This document shows, piece after piece, positions 8,724 to 19,052 of a stretch of DNA of 35,629 nt. Position numbers and translations under genes: made by a program. The DNA is from Desulfohalobiaceae bacterium (lineage in GTDB: Bacteria; Desulfobacterota; Desulfovibrionia; Desulfovibrionales; Desulfothermaceae). Under the pieces are notes generated by a model. The model was not told where the DNA came from. It worked only from the letters and a program-made list of their open reading frames with translations, and did no database searches. Positions within the stretch are counted from its first letter, which is position 1; every line of letters starts with the position of its first letter. The stretch is from assembly GCA_027063985.1 (NCBI GenBank), contig JAMOQN010000202.1:1-35629 (forward strand), in the 5' to 3' direction.

Positions 8724-9533
8724 TTATCTAAAACTATGATGAGTTGGAAAAAGTGAATTAATCACCAGAAAAGAGATAAGACTCAAAGTAAAAATCCACG
8801 CTATCAAAATGGCTGGCTTTCTTCCTTTCCATCCAATGGCCATCCTCTGGTGAAATAGGTATGCAAATAAGACCCACACCACCAAGCTCCACACCTCTTT
8901 TATGTCCCATGAAAAAATCTTGTGCCAGGTCAAAGATGCCCATATAAAACCAGATAGGATTCCAATCGTAAATAGAGGAAATCCTATTCCAACAACAAAA
9001 TGATTTATTCTATCCAATGTTTCCAGGGAGATTCCTTCTATTTTAAAGGACGTTGTTGATGATTTTTTCTTTATCTGATTGTGTATGTATAAATAAAAAA
9101 TACCAACAGCGAATCCAACTGAAACCATTGCAATAGAGAGAAACAAACAGAAAATGTGTGTACCAAACCATAACATACTCATGGTCTTTGGTACTGGCAA
9201 CGTTTTTGTATTTATGAGATTTGATGAGATAAAAAATATAAGTGCCAAAGGCGAGATCATTAAAGATAAAAATTTTATCTTCATTTTCCATATCAAAAAT
9301 AAAAACACAAGTATAATAGACCATCCAAATAGACTAAAATAAAATTGCCCTTTTGACAAAAAACTATCATGAAAAATATTTAAAAATAAAATTAGAGAAT
9401 GAGCCAAATATCCAACTAGTATAAACAAATTTGATATTCTATCTAAAACTGAATTTTTTTTATGGATAGCAATAATACATAAAATAAAGGCGATAATATA
9501 TGTTATTGAAACAAAAATATTAAAAAATACCAT
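8724..9533 (-). CDS. Cytochrome c assembly / HemX-like membrane protein (CcsA family)
   Basis: Multiple TM segments; W...W..K..WS...W..YA-like motif (SWDIKEVWSLVVWVLFAYLFHQR); adjacent to hemA. Confidence 0.85.
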   Translation of the reverse strand: MVFFNIFVSITYIIAFILCIIAIHKKNSVLDRISNLFILVGYLAHSLILFLNIFHDSFLSKGQFYFSLFGWSIILVFLFLIWKMKIKFLSLMISPLALIFFISSNLINTKTLPVPKTMSMLWFGTHIFCLFLSIAMVSVGFAVGIFYLYIHNQIKKKSSTTSFKIEGISLETLDRINHFVVGIGFPLFTIGILSGFIWASLTWHKIFSWDIKEVWSLVVWVLFAYLFHQRMAIGWKGRKPAILIAWIFTLSLISFLVINSLFPTHHSFR

Positions 9534-10191
9534 TTAATAACTCCATTATTTTTTCTTCATTTTGTTCCCTTAAAACACTCTTTATCCTCTTTTTTATGTA
9601 ATCTAAATCTCTATTTTTTATTGCTAAAATAAATCTATCTTCTATAAAACTATTAAAAATCTTTTTGTTCTCATCACTTGTTTTATCTTGAGAAATGATA
9701 ACAGGTCTGAGCCTTCCAAGTATCCTGGTCAAAACAACCAATTCATCACCTATTGCATTGGCTATTATTTTTTTTAAATATCTGGACATTGCAGGACTTT
9801 TGCCACCAGTGGAAATTGCAATTTTTATTATATCTTTATCTACAATTGATGGGACTATAAAAGAACATAAATTTGGTCTATCTACTACATTACATAAGAT
9901 ATTCCTGTCATGACACAGCTTAGATATCCTTTTGTTTAGATCTAAATTACTGGTGGCAACTATGACAAGAAACTTATTGTCAAGGTCTTTTTCTTGAAAC
10001 TCCCTGTTTTTAACCTCCACAAACTTGGGCAAAGATTTTTGAAAATCATTTGATACATATGGATCCACAACCAATATTTTTTTTGGAGTTGCTTTACATA
10101 AGATCTGTATCTTTCTTTTTCCTACAGATCCAGCCCCCACAACCAGACATTCTTTGTCTTTTAGATCTAAAAAAACTGGATAATAGTTCAT
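9520..10191 (-). CDS. Precorrin-2 dehydrogenase / sirohydrochlorin ferrochelatase (CysG N-terminal-like)
   Basis: YYPVFLDLKDKECLVVGAGSVGKRKI; VVDRPNLCSFIVPSIV; ISTGGKSPAMSRYLK. Confidence 0.93.
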   Translation of the reverse strand: MNYYPVFLDLKDKECLVVGAGSVGKRKIQILCKATPKKILVVDPYVSNDFQKSLPKFVEVKNREFQEKDLDNKFLVIVATSNLDLNKRISKLCHDRNILCNVVDRPNLCSFIVPSIVDKDIIKIAISTGGKSPAMSRYLKKIIANAIGDELVVLTRILGRLRPVIISQDKTSDENKKIFNSFIEDRFILAIKNRDLDYIKKRIKSVLREQNEEKIMELLNGIF

Positions 10192-11384
10192 TATTCCACT
10201 TTAATAGCAAGTCCTTTTAAATACTTGCCATATTTTAGGGCTGGAGGATATGGGTGATCCACTCCAGCGCACATCTCTTTTAATATTGAAATATCTCTTC
10301 CACAGTCAAGCGCACATTCCATGATGATTTTTTTAAATTGCAGAAGGTCTACTAGTCCTGAACAGGAAAAAGTGATTAAATAACCACCTGACTTTAGAAT
10401 TTTTAATGCCCTTTTATTTAATTTTTTATAACCAAGTATCCCGTCTTTTAAATCAGATGTCTGCTTTACAAATTTAGGTGGGTCTAATATGACAACATCA
10501 AATGATTCTTTTGCTTCAATATATTCTTTAAGTGATGCAAAGACATTTTGTCTTTTTATTTCATATCTGCTTTTTTCTATATTGTTTAGTAACATATTTT
10601 CTCTTAGTATTTTCAATGAATCTATAGATGTATCGATATTTATTACTTTTTTAGATCTGTTTTTTAATGCATGTAAACCAAATCCGCCAGTATAACAAAA
10701 GCAGTTGAGAATATTTTTATTATAGGAAATTTTACCTAAAAAATATCTATTCTCCCTTTGATCTAGATAAAATCCTGTTTTATGTCCTTTTTTTATATCA
10801 ACATAAAATTTAACATCCTTTTCTTGGATTTCTATTTTATCTGGAATTTCCCCAGATAATGTCCTGCTTACTGGATTTAGACCTTCTTTTAACCTGACAT
10901 CCACATCAGATCTTTCATATATACCATATGGATTTATTTCTTTTATTAAATAGGATAAAACTATATCCTTTATTTTTTCCGCTCCACAACTTAAGAATTG
11001 GCAAACAATATATCCATTGTAATAGTCTATTATAAGCCCAGGAAGAAAATCGCCTTCAGAATTAACAATCCTGTATGCATTGGAATTAATTAATGGATCC
11101 ATATCTTTTCTATAAGAATACGCCCTATGTAATCTCTTAAAAAAGAACTCCTCATCAATTTTTTTATCAATCATTCCAAAGGATAACATCCTAACACGTA
11201 TCTGGGATCTAGGGGAATACCAACCATATCCCAATTCTTCCTTTTTATAAGACAAAACCAATACCACATCACCATATCCTGGATCACCAACAACCTTTGA
11301 GATAGCCCCAGAAAATACCCAGGGATGTCTTCTTTTAACTGGGATTTCCCTTGATTTTTTTAAAATTACTATTTTTTCTCTCAT
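10191..11384 (-). CDS. Class I SAM-dependent rRNA methyltransferase (RlmI family)
   Basis: N-terminal PUA-like RRHPWVFSGAI; GHKTGFYLDQRENR; CFCYTGGFGLHA; LDPPKFV. Confidence 0.93.
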   Translation of the reverse strand: MREKIVILKKSREIPVKRRHPWVFSGAISKVVGDPGYGDVVLVLSYKKEELGYGWYSPRSQIRVRMLSFGMIDKKIDEEFFFKRLHRAYSYRKDMDPLINSNAYRIVNSEGDFLPGLIIDYYNGYIVCQFLSCGAEKIKDIVLSYLIKEINPYGIYERSDVDVRLKEGLNPVSRTLSGEIPDKIEIQEKDVKFYVDIKKGHKTGFYLDQRENRYFLGKISYNKNILNCFCYTGGFGLHALKNRSKKVINIDTSIDSLKILRENMLLNNIEKSRYEIKRQNVFASLKEYIEAKESFDVVILDPPKFVKQTSDLKDGILGYKKLNKRALKILKSGGYLITFSCSGLVDLLQFKKIIMECALDCGRDISILKEMCAGVDHPYPPALKYGKYLKGLAIKVE

Positions 11385-11605
11385 TCTTGTGGATAGATCA
11401 CCTCAAGTCCAATCTCTTTTTTTAATCCAGTAAGAAAGTGTTCCAACTCCTCTTTTTGGTCTTCTAGGTAAGAAATCTTTATAATTGCCTCAAATCTATC
11501 AATTACACTCATGTAGCATAGGTTTTCATAGCTTTCCAAAATAAACTTAAAATATCCAATTTGGTCCCTTGGGATCTTTACATACACCCGTTTTGAATAG
11601 ATCAT
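11381..11605 (-). CDS. DUF4911-like small protein
   Basis: Start at 11605 (MIYSKRVYVKIPRDQIGYFKFILESYENLCYMSVID...) gives an ATGA overlap with the upstream gene; sequence resembles DUF4911. Confidence 0.7.
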   Translation of the reverse strand: MIYSKRVYVKIPRDQIGYFKFILESYENLCYMSVIDRFEAIIKISYLEDQKEELEHFLTGLKKEIGLEVIYPQE

Positions 11606-12666
11606 AGGAGTTTTGCACCTTCTTCTGTGACAACCACCATATGTTCCCATCTCACACCGCCCCAGTCTGGGAAGTAAAGCCCTGGTTCTATGGTTACAAC
11701 CATACCTGGTTTAAATATTTTATTGTTTCTAGGACCAAGAGCTGGAGCTTCGTGGGTATCTAAACCAATGCCATGGCCAAGGGCATGGGTAAAATTATCA
11801 CCTACACCATTTTCATTGAAAAAATCTTTTACTAAAAAAAATAAATCCTTAATCATCATCCCAACTTTTAAATTCTCTATTGCCAGCCTCTGCGCACTTA
11901 TAACCAAATCCAGCACCCTGGAAAAATAATCGGGCACTTTATCTCCAACCCAAAAGGTCCTTGTTTGGTCAGAGCAATAATCTTTATATCTTCCCCCAAT
12001 ATCTATAAGCAAACATCCATTTTTCTGCACTTTAATTTTACCAGGAATATAATGGGGCTGTGCTGCATTTTTCCCATATGCAACAATGGGATTAAAGGCC
12101 ATTTCTGTAGCCCCAAAATCCCTGAAGATTTTTTCTATTTCCCATGCCAGTTCCTCTTCTGTAACTCCAATAAGCTCCATTGAGTTTAGTTTATCAAATA
12201 CATTGTGGTTTATTTTTACTGATTCTTTAATAAAATTTATTTCGTCCTCATCTTTTATTTCCCTTAAAGATTCGACTATTCCCTTATATGGATGTAAATT
12301 TACAGATTCTGAAAGGGATTTATAAAACTCATATGTCATTATATTTGGCTCAAAACCAATATCTTTTAACTTATTTTTTATTAAGAATTTCTTAATTTCT
12401 TCTTCCTTATTGCTTGTATAAATAAATAAATAATCTTTATCCCATAATTTTTGAGCAGTTTCAAAATATCTTGGATCTGTTAAAAGATAATCTTCATTAT
12501 TGGGTAAAATCAATATACAACCAGCACTTTCATTACATTGGGGATCGTGTAATTCAAATCCACTTAAATAAAATCTATTTGCAGGATGCAACACTAAGTA
12601 TGCATCAAGATTTAACTCTTTTATTTTCTTTTTAACCTTTTCTCTCCTTTTAATAAATCTGTCCAT
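11602..12666 (-). CDS. M24 family Xaa-Pro aminopeptidase
   Basis: LLIDIGGRYKDYCSDQTRTFWVG; HALGHGIGLDTHEAP; VVTIEPGLYFPDWGGVRWEHMVVV. Confidence 0.93.
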   Translation of the reverse strand: MDRFIKRREKVKKKIKELNLDAYLVLHPANRFYLSGFELHDPQCNESAGCILILPNNEDYLLTDPRYFETAQKLWDKDYLFIYTSNKEEEIKKFLIKNKLKDIGFEPNIMTYEFYKSLSESVNLHPYKGIVESLREIKDEDEINFIKESVKINHNVFDKLNSMELIGVTEEELAWEIEKIFRDFGATEMAFNPIVAYGKNAAQPHYIPGKIKVQKNGCLLIDIGGRYKDYCSDQTRTFWVGDKVPDYFSRVLDLVISAQRLAIENLKVGMMIKDLFFLVKDFFNENGVGDNFTHALGHGIGLDTHEAPALGPRNNKIFKPGMVVTIEPGLYFPDWGGVRWEHMVVVTEEGAKLL

Positions 12667-12678
12667 GTATCTAACCTC

Positions 12679-13443
12679 TTATTTATTTTTGATCCTGGCA
12701 AATATCAAAAATCCAGTATGCGCAACCATCCTATCATCAGGCCTAAACCTTTCATAAATTGGTTTATATCTTCTAAGCATTATCTCAACCACGTCTATAT
12801 CAATAAAAGGTCCTTTTTCTAAAGCCTCTAGCAACTTAGTAACTTGATTAGTTGTGGGGAGCAAAAATCCAACTACACTTCCATTTTTTACTACTTCAGC
12901 AAGCTGCTCTACATATAACCAGGGCTCCCTTACATCTAAAAAGCCACAATCCATACTTTTAAATCCAAAACCTTCACTTATATCTCTCACCTCTAACACC
13001 ACCCTGGATTCAAGACCAGCCTTGGTTAAATTTTTTTTACACAATGATACAAATTCCTCCCTTCTATCAAAACTATAAACCTTTCCAGTCTCACCAACCA
13101 TATAGGCAAAAGACATGGTAAGGGAACCAGAACCACATCCAGCCTCAACCACCTTACTCCCTGGTCCAACTCCAAGACGAACTAGAATATAGCCAATGTC
13201 CTTGGGATAAATAATTTGAGTCTTTCTCTCTATATTTTTTATCAAATCATAGAGTGTTGGTTTTAAAATATGGTAAACTTTACCTAGATGAGTCTTAATT
13301 TCATCACCAAAATCCTTTTCCAAGACCTCTGAGATATCGATCTTTCCATGGTGGGTGTGGAGCTCCTTTCCTGCCTCAACTGTCATAAGATATTTCTTGC
13401 CTTGGGGGCTAACCAGTTGTATTAATTCTCCAGGGGATATCAT
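12679..13443 (-). CDS. trmI: tRNA (adenine-58-N1)-methyltransferase (TrmI family)
   Basis: IIYPKDIGYILVRLGVGPGSKVVEAGCGSGSLTMSFA; FDRREEF. Confidence 0.9.
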   Translation of the reverse strand: MISPGELIQLVSPQGKKYLMTVEAGKELHTHHGKIDISEVLEKDFGDEIKTHLGKVYHILKPTLYDLIKNIERKTQIIYPKDIGYILVRLGVGPGSKVVEAGCGSGSLTMSFAYMVGETGKVYSFDRREEFVSLCKKNLTKAGLESRVVLEVRDISEGFGFKSMDCGFLDVREPWLYVEQLAEVVKNGSVVGFLLPTTNQVTKLLEALEKGPFIDIDVVEIMLRRYKPIYERFRPDDRMVAHTGFLIFARIKNK

Positions 13444-13586
13444 TTATACATCTCCTACTAATTTGGTAAAATTATGCTCATAAATCAAATTCATATATCC
13501 ATAATCCCCTTAGGTCAACTTTTACACGTAACTGCATATTTTTTTGTTTATATTAAAAAAATGACAAATAGGAGAGAGTTGTAAGA

Positions 13587-15038
13587 ATGGCCATAAAAAG
13601 AAGACAGATGTTAATTTCAATATTACCAGGGGAACTAATTGAAGTGGCATTAATTAAAGACCACACACTTGATGAATACTATGTTGAGATGCTAAGTACC
13701 CATAAAATAAAGAGAAATATATATAAAGGGGTGATCCACAATATAGACACATCCCTTCAGGCGGCATTTGTAAATTATGGGGACAAGAAAAATGGGTTCC
13801 TACAAATAGACGAGATACACCCAGATTACTATACATCAGACTTAAGGCCACAAAAGGGACAGAAATTCCCGCCAATTCAAAGGGTATTAAAGCCTGGTCA
13901 GGAGATATTGGTCCAGATAGTAAAAGAACCCACTGAAAATAAAGGTGCATTTTTAACTACTTATCTCACCCTTCCTGGCAGATATCTTGTCTTAACTCCA
14001 GGGAAAGAACAGGTGGCTATTTCAAGGAAGATTGAAGATGATGAAGAGAGACAACGACTTAAAATGGTAATCAATGAGTTCAAGCTGGAACCAGGATTGG
14101 GAGTAATAGTGAGGACTGTGAGTGAAGGTCAAAACAAAACAAACCTATTTCGGGATCTCCAATTTCTAACAAGACTCTGGAAGGACATCAAAAAAAAGGC
14201 CATGGAAGAATCTGCCCCTTGCCTTATTTATGAAGAAAAAGATCTGGCATTTAGGGCAATTAGAGATTATCTAACCTCTGATGTCAAACATATATGGGTA
14301 GACAATAAAGATGTGGCGCGCAAATTAGAAGAATATGTGAATCTTGTATTTCCAAGACGAAAAAACATGGTGAAGTGTTATCTATGTGATGAGATTGACC
14401 TATTTGACAAATTCCATATAAAAGATCAAATAAAAAAAATCTTTGATAGACGGGTAAAATTACCTTCAGGAGGAGAAATAGTAATAGACCAAACAGAGGC
14501 CCTAACTGCCATTGACATAAACTCAGCAAAGGTTTCTGGTGAATCTTCTTTTAAGGACATGGCATACAAGACAAACTTAGAGGCCACAAAAGAGATCGCC
14601 AATCAACTGAGATTGCGGGACATAGGTGGACAAATTGTAATAGATTTTATAGAGATGAAAGATAAAAAATATGCCAGGGAGGTTGAAAAACAACTTAAAA
14701 CATACCTTAAAAATGACAAGGCCAGAACCTCTGTAGGTAAAATATCTAAATTTGGGCTTTTGGAAATTGTAAGGCAAAAAATGGGCTCATCAGCAATCTC
14801 CAGTATATATAAAGAGTGTCCAAAATGTAAGGGAATGGGACATGTGGTGAGTATAGAGTGGAGAGCTGCCCAGGTACTAAAAAACATCCACAAACAGATT
14901 TCAAAACAAGATTCACCTAATCCCTTAGAATATATCCTTGAAAAGGAACTGTGTCTTTATCTTTTGAACAATAAAAAACAAACCTTAATTGATATGGAAA
15001 AAAAATACCATAAAAAAATTTTAATAGAAGAGATATAA
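13587..15038 (+). CDS. rng: Ribonuclease E/G family
   Basis: KGVIHNIDTSLQAAFVNYGDKKNGFLQIDEIHPDYY (S1-like), LPSGGEIVIDQTEALTAIDINSAKVSG, GLLEIVRQKM, CPKCKGMG. Confidence 0.95.
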   Translation: MAIKRRQMLISILPGELIEVALIKDHTLDEYYVEMLSTHKIKRNIYKGVIHNIDTSLQAAFVNYGDKKNGFLQIDEIHPDYYTSDLRPQKGQKFPPIQRVLKPGQEILVQIVKEPTENKGAFLTTYLTLPGRYLVLTPGKEQVAISRKIEDDEERQRLKMVINEFKLEPGLGVIVRTVSEGQNKTNLFRDLQFLTRLWKDIKKKAMEESAPCLIYEEKDLAFRAIRDYLTSDVKHIWVDNKDVARKLEEYVNLVFPRRKNMVKCYLCDEIDLFDKFHIKDQIKKIFDRRVKLPSGGEIVIDQTEALTAIDINSAKVSGESSFKDMAYKTNLEATKEIANQLRLRDIGGQIVIDFIEMKDKKYAREVEKQLKTYLKNDKARTSVGKISKFGLLEIVRQKMGSSAISSIYKECPKCKGMGHVVSIEWRAAQVLKNIHKQISKQDSPNPLEYILEKELCLYLLNNKKQTLIDMEKKYHKKILIEEI

Positions 15039-15041
15039 GCC

Positions 15042-15593
15042 ATGAAAAAAAAGAGAATTTTACTCCACATATGTTGTGGGCCATGCGCAATTTACCCTAT
15101 ACAAATATTAAAACAAGAAGGATTTGAAATTTTAGGTCTTTACTATAATCCAAACATCCACCCATTAAAAGAGTATTTAAAAAGAAAACAAGCGCTTCAA
15201 ACTGTTTCAAAAGAATACAACATAAAAGTAATTTATAAAGACGATGAATATAATCCCATTAATTATTTTAGAGAAGTTATTTATAGAGAAAACAATAGAT
15301 GTTTTTATTGTTATCACATGAGAATTGAAAAGACTATATCTATAGCCAGAAGGGGAAAATTCGACTATTTTACAACTACACTTTTATATAGTAAATTTCA
15401 AAAGCACGATACAATAAGCACTTTATGTAAAGACCTATCAAGAAATAAGGGTGTAAAATTTTATTATCACGACTTTAGAGAAGGATGGAAAATTGGAATC
15501 GAAGAAAGCAAAAATTTAGGTATATATAGGCAACAATATTGTGGTTGTATCTTTAGTGAATTTGAAAGATACAAAAATGAATTAAAAACATAA
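15042..15593 (+). CDS. queH: Epoxyqueuosine reductase QueH (DUF208)
   Basis: LLHICCGPCAIYPIQIL, YYNPNIHPLKEY, R...RCFYCYHMR, YRQQYCGCIFS. Confidence 0.92.
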   Translation: MKKKRILLHICCGPCAIYPIQILKQEGFEILGLYYNPNIHPLKEYLKRKQALQTVSKEYNIKVIYKDDEYNPINYFREVIYRENNRCFYCYHMRIEKTISIARRGKFDYFTTTLLYSKFQKHDTISTLCKDLSRNKGVKFYYHDFREGWKIGIEESKNLGIYRQQYCGCIFSEFERYKNELKT

Positions 15594-15598
15594 AAATT

Positions 15599-16714
15599 AT
15601 GTTGTTATATATACACTTTCCCTTTTGCAAGTCCAAGTGTATTTATTGTAGTTTTTATTCTGTAAAAATCAATGATGAATTAGTAAAGTTATATTTAAAT
15701 GGATTGTTTGAGGAAATTAAATATTGGAAAGACAAATTACCTGATGTTAAATTTAAGTCAATATACATTGGTGGTGGTACGCCCAGTATCTTGAAATTAG
15801 AATATTTAGACCAGATAATTAATGCATTATTTAAGAATTTTAAATTTGAAAACTACATAGAGTTTAGCTTTGAAGGCAATCCAGATTCCCTTAAGGATTT
15901 AGTTTATCTAAAGGAATTAAAAGGTTTTGGTGTCAATAGAATTAGTATTGGCATTCAAAGTATAAGAGATAATTATCTCAAGTTCCTTGGAAGGACACAT
16001 AGTGCAAAGGACGGAATATTTTCAGTGAAACTTTGCAATCTGGCAAAATTTGAGAATATAAACATAGATCTCATATGGGGTCTTCCAGAACAAACAGTGG
16101 CCTCATGGTTGCACGACTTAAGACAAATATGCAAATTAGATATCCAGCACATATCCTGCTATGGTCTAACAGTTGAAAAAGACACAAAATTGCACACCAT
16201 GGTGAAAAAAAACATGGTGAAATTACCTAATGAAAATAGACTTGCTTCATTATACATAGGTGGTGCTGATTTTTTAGAATCTAGAGGATTTATTCAATAT
16301 GAAATATCTAATTTTTCTAAACTGGGGTATGTCTGTATGCACAATATGGGCTATTGGGAACAAATGGACTATCTTGGACTTGGTCCATCAGCGGTCTCAA
16401 CCATAGGGAACAAAAGATGGGAAAATTCTAAAAATATTGTGGAATATTCTCAAAACCCTTGCAGGCGCAAAGAAATAAAATTAGATAAAAAAGACCATAT
16501 AAATGAATTTATAATGCTTAGCTTAAGGACAACACGAGGACTAAATCTTAAAGAATATGCCAAAAAAACTGGCGAAAATTTCTGGAAAAAACACCATAAA
16601 ATGATCAATTTACTTCATAGAAACAATCTGGTAAAAATAAGAAAGGGATATTTAAGTCTAACTAAAAATGGTTTTTTAGTGAGTAATTCTATAATTGGAA
16701 ATTTTTTTATTTAA
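15599..16714 (+). CDS. HemW-like radical SAM protein (coproporphyrinogen oxidase-like)
   Basis: YIHFPFCKSKCIYCSFYS CX3CX2C motif; YIGGGTPSIL; GIQSIRDNYLKFLGRTH; GLGPSAVS. Confidence 0.92.
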   Translation: MLLYIHFPFCKSKCIYCSFYSVKINDELVKLYLNGLFEEIKYWKDKLPDVKFKSIYIGGGTPSILKLEYLDQIINALFKNFKFENYIEFSFEGNPDSLKDLVYLKELKGFGVNRISIGIQSIRDNYLKFLGRTHSAKDGIFSVKLCNLAKFENINIDLIWGLPEQTVASWLHDLRQICKLDIQHISCYGLTVEKDTKLHTMVKKNMVKLPNENRLASLYIGGADFLESRGFIQYEISNFSKLGYVCMHNMGYWEQMDYLGLGPSAVSTIGNKRWENSKNIVEYSQNPCRRKEIKLDKKDHINEFIMLSLRTTRGLNLKEYAKKTGENFWKKHHKMINLLHRNNLVKIRKGYLSLTKNGFLVSNSIIGNFFI

Positions 16715-16716
16715 AC

Positions 16717-17241
16717 ATGAGTGTTTCAAATATCTCTCTAATAGGCATGCCTGGTTCTGGGAAGTCAACAATTGTCAAAAAACTTGCCAGGGCACTGAAC
16801 TTTACCTGGATCGACACTGACTTATTAATTGAATCCTGGTTTGGCACATCTCTACAGGAGATAAGAGATAGGCTGGGAAATAAAAATTTTTTAAAAGCCG
16901 AAGAATTTATTGTTTTAAATTTATATGTCAACAAGTGCGTAATTGCAACAGGTGGAAGCGTTGTTTATAGTAAACATGCAATGAAATACTTAAAAAGGTT
17001 AGGACCAGTAATTTATTTAAGATGCAGCTTAGAGGAAATTAAACACCGTGTATCAAAAAATCCAGAACGTGGACTTGTAATAGAAAAAGGTCAGGATTTA
17101 TCGGACTTATACAGAGAAAGGACACCCTTATACCAAAGTTATTGCGATTTTGTAGTAGATACTGACAAATTAAGTGTAAATCAATGCATTGAAAAAATTG
17201 TAAACTGGATACAACATGAAAAAAAACAAAATAAAAAATAA
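16717..17241 (+). CDS. aroK: Shikimate kinase
   Basis: LIGMPGSGKSTI Walker A; DTDLLIE; ATGGSVVYS; RTPLYQSYCDFVVDTD. Confidence 0.85.
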   Translation: MSVSNISLIGMPGSGKSTIVKKLARALNFTWIDTDLLIESWFGTSLQEIRDRLGNKNFLKAEEFIVLNLYVNKCVIATGGSVVYSKHAMKYLKRLGPVIYLRCSLEEIKHRVSKNPERGLVIEKGQDLSDLYRERTPLYQSYCDFVVDTDKLSVNQCIEKIVNWIQHEKKQNKK

Positions 17242-17833
17242 AACTCTCATTTCAAAACAAAAGCAAAATCTATTTCTTCAGTTAAAAGAGTTGTATAATC
17301 ACATGGAATCAACATATAATGATATTGCAAATAAGATTGGACTTACGTGTGATAGCTGTGAAAATAACTGTTGTACAAGCTATTTCCAGCACCATACACA
17401 CATTGAATGGGCATATTTATACAAGGGGTTAAAATCTTTATCAGATACTAAACAAGAAGAAATCTTTATGAGAGCAAAAGAATATGTTAAACTATCAGAA
17501 AAAAAATTATTAAAAAATGAACCAATCAAAATAATGTGCCCTTTAAATGAAAAGGGAAAATGTATTCTCTACAAATACAGGCTCATGATATGCAGATTGC
17601 ATGGCATTCCAAATGTTGTGAAAATGCCAAATGGTGTTATGAAAAAATTTTCTGGATGCTACAGATGTGTACAAATAACTAAAGACAAGCCATATTTCCC
17701 TATAATGGATAGGACTCCATTTTACATTAAGTTAGCAGAATTAGAAAGAAAGTTTAAAAGACTTTTAGAAAAACCCCTAAAAAAAGTAGATCATACCCTT
17801 GCAGAGATGATTGTATTAGGAGAACCAAGATGA
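17216..17833 (+). CDS. YkgJ-like cysteine cluster protein
   Basis: TCDSCENNCCTSYF...CPLNEKGKCILYKYRLMICRLHG cysteine pattern. Confidence 0.75.
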   Translation: MKKNKIKNKTLISKQKQNLFLQLKELYNHMESTYNDIANKIGLTCDSCENNCCTSYFQHHTHIEWAYLYKGLKSLSDTKQEEIFMRAKEYVKLSEKKLLKNEPIKIMCPLNEKGKCILYKYRLMICRLHGIPNVVKMPNGVMKKFSGCYRCVQITKDKPYFPIMDRTPFYIKLAELERKFKRLLEKPLKKVDHTLAEMIVLGEPR

Positions 17834-18300
17834 AAAAAAATAAATTAATCTTATTTTTAATTATCATACTTAATTCATGTTCAACGCCAATGGTATTACA
17901 TCTAAAAAAGAATAGGTTACTCACAAATCAATCCCAAATTTTAACCATGAAATACATTGAATTTCACTACACATGCTATCAAAAGGGAAGTAATTTTTAT
18001 GTAAAAGGATTTGCATATCCAAGGAGAGAAAAATTGCCCCCTTGGGGAGACACCCTAGATGAATTGTGGTTGGGGATATACCTCTGTGATAAGTATGGAA
18101 AGGTATTGGCCCAGGACATAAACGTGTATTCACCTCAAAAAATAAACAATAAAGGACTTTTCTTTGAATTTAAACTAGAGCCCAAAGATTTTGGGGCACC
18201 TGGTCCTTTATACATTACCTTTGGATATCGTCTAAAAATAATTGGAAGTTTAAAAAATCAGCCCAAGGTATTTTTTGCCATTGAAAAGGCCATTGAATAA
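17830..18300 (+). CDS. Predicted lipoprotein of unknown function
   Basis: Signal peptide with lipobox-like LNSC (ILNSCSTP); ATGA overlap with upstream gene. Confidence 0.7.
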   Translation: MKKNKLILFLIIILNSCSTPMVLHLKKNRLLTNQSQILTMKYIEFHYTCYQKGSNFYVKGFAYPRREKLPPWGDTLDELWLGIYLCDKYGKVLAQDINVYSPQKINNKGLFFEFKLEPKDFGAPGPLYITFGYRLKIIGSLKNQPKVFFAIEKAIE

Positions 18301-18303
18301 ATC

Positions 18304-18522
18304 TTACTTGTACCTATATACAATCCTTCCCCTTGTTAAATCATAAGGTGAGAGTTCTACCTTCACCTTATCACCTGGCAAGATTCTAATATAATATTTT
18401 CTCATCTTGCCAGAAATATGACCTAATACTTCGTGGCCATTTTCTAACTCCACCTTAAACATTGCATTGGGTAAGGCCTCTTTTACAATTCCAGTTACTT
18501 CAATGCTTTCTTCTTTTGCCAT
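18304..18522 (-). CDS. infA: Translation initiation factor IF-1
   Basis: [72 protein letters not shown]. Confidence 0.98.
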   Translation of the reverse strand: MAKEESIEVTGIVKEALPNAMFKVELENGHEVLGHISGKMRKYYIRILPGDKVKVELSPYDLTRGRIVYRYK

Positions 18523-18537
18523 AATCTGTCCTCCTTT

Positions 18538-19047
18538 TTATAAGTTTTTCCATTCAAGTTTTATATGTTTAATATCATTAAATTGCAGAATTGCATACCC
18601 TTTTGGATTCCCTTTAGCATATGTAAAACTACCTGGATTTAAAATATACTTTGTCTTTGAAACCTCCTTAAAAAAACGCATGTGTGTATGTCCAAAGAAC
18701 AAAAAATTTACATCATCAGAGAACCGCTTTGTAATATCTCTGTCAATGTTGGAAAAGTCAAGATCATATCCATGCAAAAAACCAAATTTTATATTATTTA
18801 ATTTTATTTCTTGCTGTGAAGGTATATTTTGGGTCCATGCTCCAAAGTCCATATTGCCGCACACCCCAAAAAATCTGGGATGAGAATTTAAATACAAATA
18901 CACATCTTCATTGGTATAATCACCAAGATGAAATATGGCATCCATATCATATAATGTGGATTCAAACTCTTTAATAAGGATGTTATTTGGCACTGACATA
19001 TGGGTATCTGAAATTACTGCAATTTTCATTTTTCCTCCAATCAACAA
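18538..19047 (-). CDS. YfcE/MJ0936-like metallophosphoesterase
   Basis: MKIAVISDTHMS at residue 7; HLGDYTN; VCGNMD; FGHTHMRF; LNPGSFTYAKG. Confidence 0.9.
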   Translation of the reverse strand: MLIGGKMKIAVISDTHMSVPNNILIKEFESTLYDMDAIFHLGDYTNEDVYLYLNSHPRFFGVCGNMDFGAWTQNIPSQQEIKLNNIKFGFLHGYDLDFSNIDRDITKRFSDDVNFLFFGHTHMRFFKEVSKTKYILNPGSFTYAKGNPKGYAILQFNDIKHIKLEWKNL

Positions 19048-19052
19048 AAATT

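Noticed and set aside
11381-11650. ORF-track start at 11650 for the DUF4911-like gene
   Set aside because: The first 15 residues (MGTYGGCHRRRCKTP) are out-of-frame upstream peptidase sequence; ATG at 11605 gives a standard ATGA overlap.
18298-18306. Convergent lipoprotein/infA stop codons only 3 bp apart
   Set aside because: Tight packing is common in this compact window; no further unusual signal seen.
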